Source: Agelas oroides (Eukaryota; Porifera; Demospongiae; Agelasida; Agelasidae). From it: a stretch of DNA of 64,000 nt. A model generated the notes under the pieces. That model made no database searches. It saw only the letters and a program-made list of their open reading frames with translations, and was not told where the DNA came from. Made by a program: the position numbers and the translations under genes. The stretch covers positions 6,856,620 to 6,920,619 of the forward strand of contig OX422200.1 of NCBI GenBank assembly GCA_949130485.1, given 5' to 3'. Positions 57,801-64,000 of the stretch are shown in pieces (position 1 is the stretch's first letter; each line of letters begins with the position of its first letter).

Positions 57801-60800
57801 CCCAGGTGGATGTAGAATAGCAGGGGGTTTGTTACTTCCTCCTCTCCTCTCTTCCCTCCCCTTCCCTTCCCTCTTCTCCCCTCTCCTCCATTTCCCTCCC
57901 TTTTCCTTCCCTCTCCTCCTTCCCTCTCCTCTCCTCCTCCCCTCCCCTCTCAGGCTACGTCAGTGCTGTTGCCATCTGCAACTCCTTACTAGTGCTATGC
58001 TAAATGCTGACATGGACACTGGTCTCGAGGAGGCCATGGAGTCGCTCAGTCTCGGTGGTGCTGGAAGTAGCTACCCTGCCTGGGTAAGACAAGAACTTTC
58101 ACTGCTAACATTACTACACTTACTGTGTGGTAACTTTTCTAGATCATAGCAAAACTGGAGGTACATTTTCATGGAGAATGTTTGTGTGGCTAGCAAAATG
58201 TGGAATTTATGAAAAGTGTGGCCATTTGCAAGTCAGCCATTTCTGTTTGTGATTGAGATCAGAGTGGCAGCTCTTTTGTATCTCCCGTCTCCTGTAGGAT
58301 GTACATGCAGTGCCGCAAGAGTTCAAGCGTGAAGAGATAAGCACAAAGGTAAGGAGAACATACGCACACAACTGGAGAAGGGTTCAAACAATCTTGAACT
58401 CTGCGCTAGAGTCCCGAATGTTTGCTGGAGTTGGAGCTGCAGTTGGAGCCCCTCTGTCTACCCAAGTAGACATTGACATTATTAAATCTCCTAGGCCTTC
58501 TCCCTCTGTTTTTGCTCACTGTAAGTGGACCAAAACTGGACCCACTGGTGGAAGATGTGGTTACAATAAATGTACGTGGAACAGTACTGAGAACACTTCA
58601 AATAGAATACTCAAGAGTGCATACATGTAAGAACGGGCGGCTAGAGTAAGAGCGTGTAACTCCAATAGAAGCCCGTAGTCCGGGCAAAATTATTGAACTG
58701 TACTAAAAATAGAACACCCAGTCACGTGCTTAGCAACCCTGGCTTATGTCTACGCACAGCTACGCAGTACATGTTACTATTTTTAGTACTCACGGTAAAT
58801 TCCACCTGGCTTCAAATTTTACGTAGTTACACGCTCTTACTCTAGCCGCCCGTTCTTATGCGCTCTTGGAATTCTATGTTGTTGTTGTTTTTTTCGAAAG
58901 ACATTATTTTGTGTCTACATATACACATGTATTACTATTGTCATGCATCCTGCAGCTGCTGACTGTGATGCAGTATGTCCGCAAGATCTACAGTAGCAGT
59001 GACAAGCCACCACAAAAATGGTGTGTGCCAATGTCACTGCATTATTGTACAGTGGAACCCTCTCGTTGTCGTGACTAGCAAGGTGTCCTAGTTTCAGAGA
59101 ACCTGTCCTGTCTGTCTGTGTGGTATCCTTTGAAGAGATTGTGCGTAATTTTTAGCTTTCCTTTCCTGTGACTACCTTTGTAGCCTGATTGTGTCCCAGT
59201 GGACGTCATTCCTGGACATCATCCAGTACCATTTGGACAGAGCTGGCATTGCTCACGCTCGAATTGACGGAAAGTGAGTTGTGTCCTCTTCTTTTGCACT
59301 CCCTCGAGATACCTGATGTGGAATACTTTAGTGTCCCCTCCCTTTTCTTGTTAAAGTCATCTTGAGTGCTAGCCTCATTCCCAGGCTCTTCCCCTCCTTG
59401 GTAGGGAGAGCCTGGGAATGAGGCTACTTGCGTCTTGTGGGGAGCGCTACACCAGTTGTAAAGCCTAGATGACCCATTGGTGTTCAGAACACTTATAACA
59501 TGATGATACAGTTTGTAGCGTTGCATGCATTATTGTGTTTGAAGTGCTGTCACTGCATTTTGACATAAATGTACATATTAAAAGACATTTTAGATGGCGT
59601 TCTGCAAGCTAGGCACATGCTTTATGACAGTCCAATGTTGCGTCTAGAGTTGGTTGCGTGTCGTGATTGTATTACTATGTCAGAAATGCTGTATCACTGT
59701 ACATCCACTAAGGGTGTGACCCATACTGTATCGCTGTGCATCCACTAAGGGTGTGACCCATACTGTATCGCTGTGCATCCACTAAGGGTGTGACCCATAC
59801 TGTATCGCTGTGCATCCACTAAGGGTGTGACCCATACTGTATCGCTGTGCATCCACTAAGGGTGTGACCCATACTGTGTCGCTGTGCATCCACTAAGGGT
59901 GTGACCCATACTGTATCGCTGTGCATCCACTAAGGGTGTGACCCATACTGTATCGCTGTGCATCCACTAAGGGTGTGACCCATACTGTATCGCTGTGCAT
60001 CCACTAAGGGTGTGACCCATACTGTATCGCTGTGCATCCACTAAGGGTGTGACCCATACTGTGTCGCTGTGCATCCACTAAGGGTGTGACCCATACTGTG
60101 TCGCTGTGCATCCACTAAGGGTGTGACCCATACTGTATCGCTGTACATCCACTAAGGGTGTGACCCATACTGTGTCGCTGTGCATCCACTAAGGGTGTGA
60201 CCCATACTGTATCGCTGTGCATCCACTAAGGGTGTGACCCATACTGTATCGCTGTGCATCCACTAAGGGTGTGACCCATACTGTGTCGCTGTGCATCCAC
60301 TAAGGGTGTGACCCATACTGTGTCGCTGTGCATCCACTAAGGGTGTGACCCATACTGTATCGCTGTGCATCCACTAAGGGTGTGACCCATACTGTATCGC
60401 TGTGCATCCACTAAGGGTGTGACCCATACTGTATCGCTGTGCATCCACTAAGGGTGTGACCCATACTGTATCGCTGTGCATCCACTAAGGGTGTGACCCA
60501 TACTGTATCGCTGTGCATCCACTAAGGGTGTGACCCATACTGTGTCGCTGTGCATCCACTAAGGGTGTGACCCATACTGTATCGCTGTGCATCCACTAAG
60601 GGTGTGACCCATACTGTATCGCTGTGCATCCACTAAGGGTGTGACCCATACTGTGTCGCTGTGCATCCACTAAGGGTGTGACCCATACTGTATCGCTGTG
60701 CATCCACTAAGGGTGTGACCCATACTGTGTCGCTGTGCATCCACTAAGGGTGTGACCCATACTGTATCGCTGTGCATCCACTAAGGGTGTGACCCATACT

Positions 60801-63719
60801 GTGTCGCTGTGCATCCACTAAGGGTGTGACCCATACTGTATCGCTGTGCATCCACTAAGGGTGTGACCCATACTGTGTCGCTGTGCATCCACTAAGGGTG
60901 TGACCCATACTGTGTCGCTGTGCATCCACTAAGGGTGTGACCCATACTGTATCGCTGTGCATCCACTAAGGGTGTGACCCATACTGTATCGCTGTGCATC
61001 CACTAAGGGTGTGACCCATACTGTATCGCTGTGCATCCACTAAGGGTGTGACCCATACTGTATCGCTGTGCATCCACTAAGGGTGTGACCCATACTGTGT
61101 CGCTGTGCATCCACTAAGGGTGTGACCCATACTGTGTCACTGTGCATCCACTAAGGGTGTGACCCATGCTGTGTCGCTGTGCATCCACTAAGGGTGTGAC
61201 CCATACTGTGTCGCTGTGCATCCACTAAGGGTGTGACCCATGCTGTGTCGCTGTGCATCCACTAAGGGTGTGACCCATACTGTATCGCTGTGCATCCACT
61301 AAGGGTGTGACCCATACTTTGAAAATGCATCAGATATTAACACATCTATGTTCACAGCTCTGTACTGCTGAACATCTGTTTAAGATAGGGTGGAATTTAT
61401 ACATGCTGTTCAGATATTGATGTACGATGTACGTTGGCCCCTTACAAGTCAGCAATGAACACAGTAATGCCTCCAAAATGTGTGACGGCTAACTGCTTGA
61501 TTTCTACCCAAGACTGCTGGGTCATTCCATGTCAAATCAACACACAAAAAATCCTTACCCTCACCGATTTGAACGAAACTTGGTTTTGACACAGTGTCGA
61601 TATTAACCCACAGTGAGTTTCAGCATTCTGCGATGTATGGCTTCAGAGTTAGGACCAGACGAAAAATTAACTGCTGCATTTAGACACATTATTGCTAGCC
61701 TCGTTCCCAGGCTCTCCCCTCGCCCTGATGAAAAATTTTCGTCCGGGCGAGGGGAGGGCCTGGGAACGAGGCTACATTATTGCAAGGATCCTACTTCTTT
61801 TACATGAAGTCACACAAAGTGTATTGTTTTGGACAAGTTTTGCTCAAAACGAGAAAATCATTATGCTAGTATCTTGTTTACAACTTTGTGCAAATTGAAA
61901 CATGTACAGTATGCTTGCTTGCTTTCACTTCCAGGGTGCCACCTAAACAGAGGGCAGCTGTGGTCGGACGGTTCAATTCACCCTTCAAGGACCCCTCAGT
62001 AAGTCACTGGTTTCATTTCATAAGAGTCCTATTTGCACATCAACCGGTTTATTAAACCAGTTTAGAAAACAATGCCTTTGTTAGGTAGTGTACTTACCAA
62101 ACCTGTAGTACACAGTTTACACAAATTTGTTAAGGTTACGATCAACTAGTGGGAAACCTGTGAAATGCATGCAGGCCCCTGTTGTTTACATAAGCAATTA
62201 TAGTTGACGTAGTACACGGTGGTTATTTATTGCGAAAGCTGCGCATACGTGTGTCCCCAAACTCACTGGGCGATGTTCGAGGCCTTGCCATATTTTGAAG
62301 GTGGATCGCTCATCCTTGCGCCAAATGTATAAGGCAAGGAAAGCGTTTCTTCTGTGTTGTACGGGTAGCCCAGTGTATTTAGCAAGGCGGCATGTAAAGA
62401 AATCGGACTTGAATTGAAGAATCTATGCTCCAAAGCGCATTTCTTACGCCTAAAGCAGGTAAATTCCTACAAAGATTACTAAAAGTATGCACAAAGCACC
62501 AGATATCTTTACCTGCCGACCTAGCAAATATCATGTAGTAGTCAAGAAAAAATTTCAGGATTGAACTCTTTACAGTCGCCGAGTAATTTGGAGCAAAGAG
62601 TGTTTGAGTGGTGCGGCTGCGTAACTGCTGGTTCGAATGTGTTAGGGTATTTTTAAACAGAAACTTTTTTGTCTCGGAATAATACACATGTATTTCTTTC
62701 ATATGCTGTTGGACTGTAACTTGCTTGAGATAAAATCAGTTATGGTTTTGAGCGATAAATTTAGCCAGCAGCCTCCCACACAGTTTATCGTAGCCTTAAT
62801 TTACTATTGGACAATGTGTGTGTGGGGGGGGGTTGCTTGTAGAAGTATGTCCCATGACTGGCACAATAATAATTAATTATTGTTGATGTTGTTTTAGTCT
62901 TTGGTATTATTTTGGTTGTTGTGTACACTGTATAATACAGTGGAACCTCCCTTAACGGACATTCTCTATAGCGGACACCTCATTAATATACAGGACAAAA
63001 TGTTGCGGTCTGGATTGAATTTGCATTACACGTAATACTTTACTGCTCTCCGAAATGCAGACACCTCGCTATTCCGTAAAGTGAACAGATTTTGCGGTCC
63101 CACTAGTACCTAGACTGTACAAAATTCACTCGATAATGCGGACGCTGGCAGGCCTCTCGCACAAGATTGTCCGGCACCGCTGATTGATTCACCAACTGGA
63201 CATTATACTGACACTGGTACGCATAGTTCTAGCCTCTGGTTATCCTTTCTTGCCATCGTATAGCAAGGGAGAGCTCTGGAACGTGCCTTCGTAGCGCTCA
63301 ATGGCACGAGTACGCATTGCCACGCCTACCGGAAATATACCGGAAGCCTCCGAAGTAGGGACACCTCTTTACTCAGGATACTTTAGATGGCACCAATGGT
63401 GTCCGCATTATAGAGGTTCCACTGTAATGTGATGAATAGTCACATACCTCATGTCTATACTACAGTTCTTAATACTTGGACAGTATTTACTGCACACATG
63501 TTCTACATACCTCTGCTGAAAGTGAGAAAGCTTGGTACCTCGGTCGGTATGTTACGTACAGGTGATGTTGCTGGCCTTGCAAGCTGGTGGCGTGGGTCTC
63601 AACCTCACCTCCGCCAACCACGTGTTTATGCTGGACATTCACTGGAACCCAGCTCTAGAGGTCCAGGCTGCAGATCGGTGCCACCGTGTGGGACAGACTA
63701 GAGACGTCTACATTCATCG
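50019..63719 (+). CDS. TTF2: TTF2, SNF2-family transcription termination factor (3' end outside window)
   Basis: Twenty-three exons: 50019-50043, 50110-50221, 50577-50651, 51015-51078, 51187-51250, 51599-51664, 51736-52970, 53482-53628, 53873-53946, 54165-54304, 54434-54544, 54851-54995, 55318-55396, 55555-55699, 56182-56310, 56638-56812, 57522-57698, 57954-58083, 58298-58348, 58956-59020, 59184-59273, 61935-61998, 63562-63719. About 1173 aa are visible and every phase closes. The N-terminus carries two GRF-type zinc-finger segments ([12 protein letters not shown]...FYMC...QCSF and LCPQHGAP...FYFCTQ). A Glu/Asp/Ser-rich exon 7 of 411 codons follows. The ATPase core has ADDMGLGKT (Walker A), [62 protein letters not shown] and the arginine-finger motif [16 protein letters not shown]. 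Human TTF2 releases RNA polymerase II and its transcripts with ATP hydrolysis, mainly at mitosis; the same role is inferred. Only the last few dozen codons appear to be missing. Confidence 0.94.
52250..52445 (+). repeat. Coding GAG/GAA repeat in TTF2 exon 7
   Basis: About 65 codons of almost pure Glu with Gly-Gly or Thr-Gly-Gly interruptions at roughly 14-codon intervals. It is in frame and uninterrupted, so it appears translated as an acidic linker between the GRF fingers and the helicase core. Confidence 0.9.
52971..53400. repeat. Minisatellite repeating a 5' splice-site motif in TTF2 intron 7
   Basis: The unit (gaggatggaagtgagtaggg then aagggggaggggggaggaaggag) repeats about eight or nine times, starting with the true exon 7 donor ATGGAG|gtgagt. 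Each unit offers another gtgagtaggg donor. Confidence 0.9.
54818..54850. repeat. (CA)n at TTF2 exon 12 acceptor
   Basis: About 16 CA units run directly into the acceptor cacacag of exon 54851-54995, in place of a normal polypyrimidine tract. Confidence 0.95.
55745..56181. repeat. Polypyrimidine array before TTF2 exon 15
   Basis: About 430 bp of CCT/CTC-rich sequence (core ctccctcctccctcctcctc) ending at the acceptor ttcacag of exon 56182-56310. Confidence 0.93.
56949..57363. mobile_element. Full-length foldback element of the TAGCCTCG family
   Basis: It begins TAGCCTCGTTCCCAGGCCAT and ends with cggcctgggaacgaggcta. The 9-bp duplication TTCGAACAC is exact (56940-56948 and 57364-57372). Arms continue inward through cagtataaaaacggaggggg and aggtagatgtgagggtagac to within about 150 bp of each other, far longer than in the 80-bp members. 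It lies in TTF2 intron 16. Confidence 0.88.
57838..57953. repeat. Polypyrimidine tract before TTF2 exon 18
   Basis: CCTCTCCTCT-type run of about 115 bp ending at the acceptor ctctcag of exon 57954-58083. Confidence 0.9.
58612..58868. mobile_element. MITE family CAAGAG, copy 4
   Basis: CAAGAGTGCATACATGTAAG at the left and the inverted copy ending GCGCTCTTG at the right. The flanking heptamers are gaatact and gaattct, one mismatch. It lies in the TTF2 intron before exon 58956-59020. Confidence 0.88.
59370..59426. mobile_element. Minimal TAGCCTCATTCCCAGGC-family hairpin
   Basis: Only 57 bp: TAGCCTCATTCCCAGGCTCT, a loop of about 18 bp, and gagagcctgggaatgaggcta. The flanks cttgagtgc and cttgcgtct are similar but not identical. 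Confidence 0.8.
59689..61318. repeat. 37-bp satellite array in TTF2 intron 21
   Basis: About 44 head-to-tail copies of tgtatcgctgtgcatccact plus aagggtgtgacccatac. Copies are near-identical; the main variants are tgta/tgtg at one site and rare tgcatcc/tacatcc and catac/catgc changes. It fills most of the 2.66-kb intron between exons 59184-59273 and 61935-61998. Confidence 0.97.
61696..61774. mobile_element. TAGCCTCGTTCCCAGGC-family MITE with intact TSD
   Basis: TAGCCTCGTTCCCAGGCTCT with inner arm ccctcgccctgatgaaaaat; right ttcgtccgggcgaggggagg and ggcctgggaacgaggcta. The exact 9-bp duplication CATTATTGC is at 61687-61695 and 61775-61783. It is almost a perfect hairpin. Confidence 0.92.
62938..63424. 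mobile_element. pogo/Tc1-like non-autonomous element
   Basis: Left cagtggaacctcccttaacg then gacattctctatagcggac; right gtccgcattatagaggttcc then actg. A TA lies on each side. CAGTGGAACCTC termini are typical of pogo-type elements. Fragments of the same end occur at about 44288-44303 and 59049-59060. It lies in TTF2 intron 22. Confidence 0.8.
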
Positions 63720-63754
63720 GTATCTTTCATACTATACATTACATTAATTACTAC

Positions 63755-63949
63755 CAAGAGCGCATAAGAACAGGCAGCTAGAGTAAGCGCGTGTAACTCC
63801 GTAAAATTTGAAACCGGTCGGAGTTTACCGTGAGTACTAAAAATAGTAACATGTATGCGCAGCTGCGCATAGACATGTTGGTAAGCACATGCCGGGTGTT
63901 CTCAGAGTTACACACTCTTACTCTAGCCGCCCGTTTTTATGCGCTCTTG
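63755..63949. mobile_element. MITE family CAAGAG, copy 5
   Basis: CAAGAGCGCATAAGAACAGG at the left and the inverted copy ending GCGCTCTTG at the right. The exact 7-bp duplication TTACTAC is at 63748-63754 and 63950-63956. It starts about 35 bp after the donor of TTF2 exon 63562-63719. Confidence 0.9.
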
Positions 63950-64000
63950 TTACTACACATTACATTGAAATATTGACCCTTTCATACCAGACGTTACTCT

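Overview
This window is nuclear DNA from an intron-rich animal, not a prokaryote or a virus. Nearly every gene is split into short exons of 25-340 bp with GT-AG introns. Splicing the exons by eye gives open frames whose phases close exactly for the six genes with both ends in view. I infer an early-branching metazoan, most likely a sponge. The reasons are a receptor tyrosine kinase with a scavenger-receptor (SRCR) ectodomain, a compact set of animal and ciliary genes, and introns crowded with MITEs and minisatellites. No rRNA or mtDNA marker is present, so this placement is an inference.

Layout from left to right. (1) 108-7970, minus: LEKR1-like coiled-coil gene, 3' end outside the window. 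(2) 9017-11981, minus: EFCAB3-like EF-hand gene, complete at 416 aa. (3) 12841-17574, plus: GEN1 Holliday-junction/flap nuclease, complete at 435 aa and head-to-head with (2). (4) 18169-20077, minus: type II membrane nucleotide-diphospho-sugar transferase-like protein of 394 aa, convergent with GEN1. (5) 22610-35273, minus: receptor tyrosine kinase of 859 aa with three SRCR domains, in 19 exons. (6) 38316-49693, minus: KIF3B kinesin-II motor subunit of 699 aa in 21 exons. (7) 50019-63719 and onward, plus: TTF2, the SNF2-family transcription termination factor, head-to-head with KIF3B. Only its extreme 3' end is missing.

Genes 2 and 6 belong to families linked to cilia or sperm flagella; LEKR1 is poorly characterised. 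GEN1 and TTF2 act in nuclear DNA transactions. I see no operon-like functional unit. The clearest regulatory architecture is two divergent pairs, EFCAB3/GEN1 and KIF3B/TTF2.

Much of the non-coding space is non-autonomous DNA transposons. One family has CAAGAG...CTCTTG ends and 7-bp target duplications. A second has TAGCCTCG/TAGTCTCG ends and 9-bp duplications. There are also Harbinger-like, pogo-like, hAT-like and several unclassified palindromic elements. Large minisatellites (37, 45, 56, 57 and 27 bp units) sit in introns. Long polypyrimidine arrays repeatedly abut 3' splice sites, and one KIF3B exon lies between complementary (CA)n and (GU)n tracts in the transcript.
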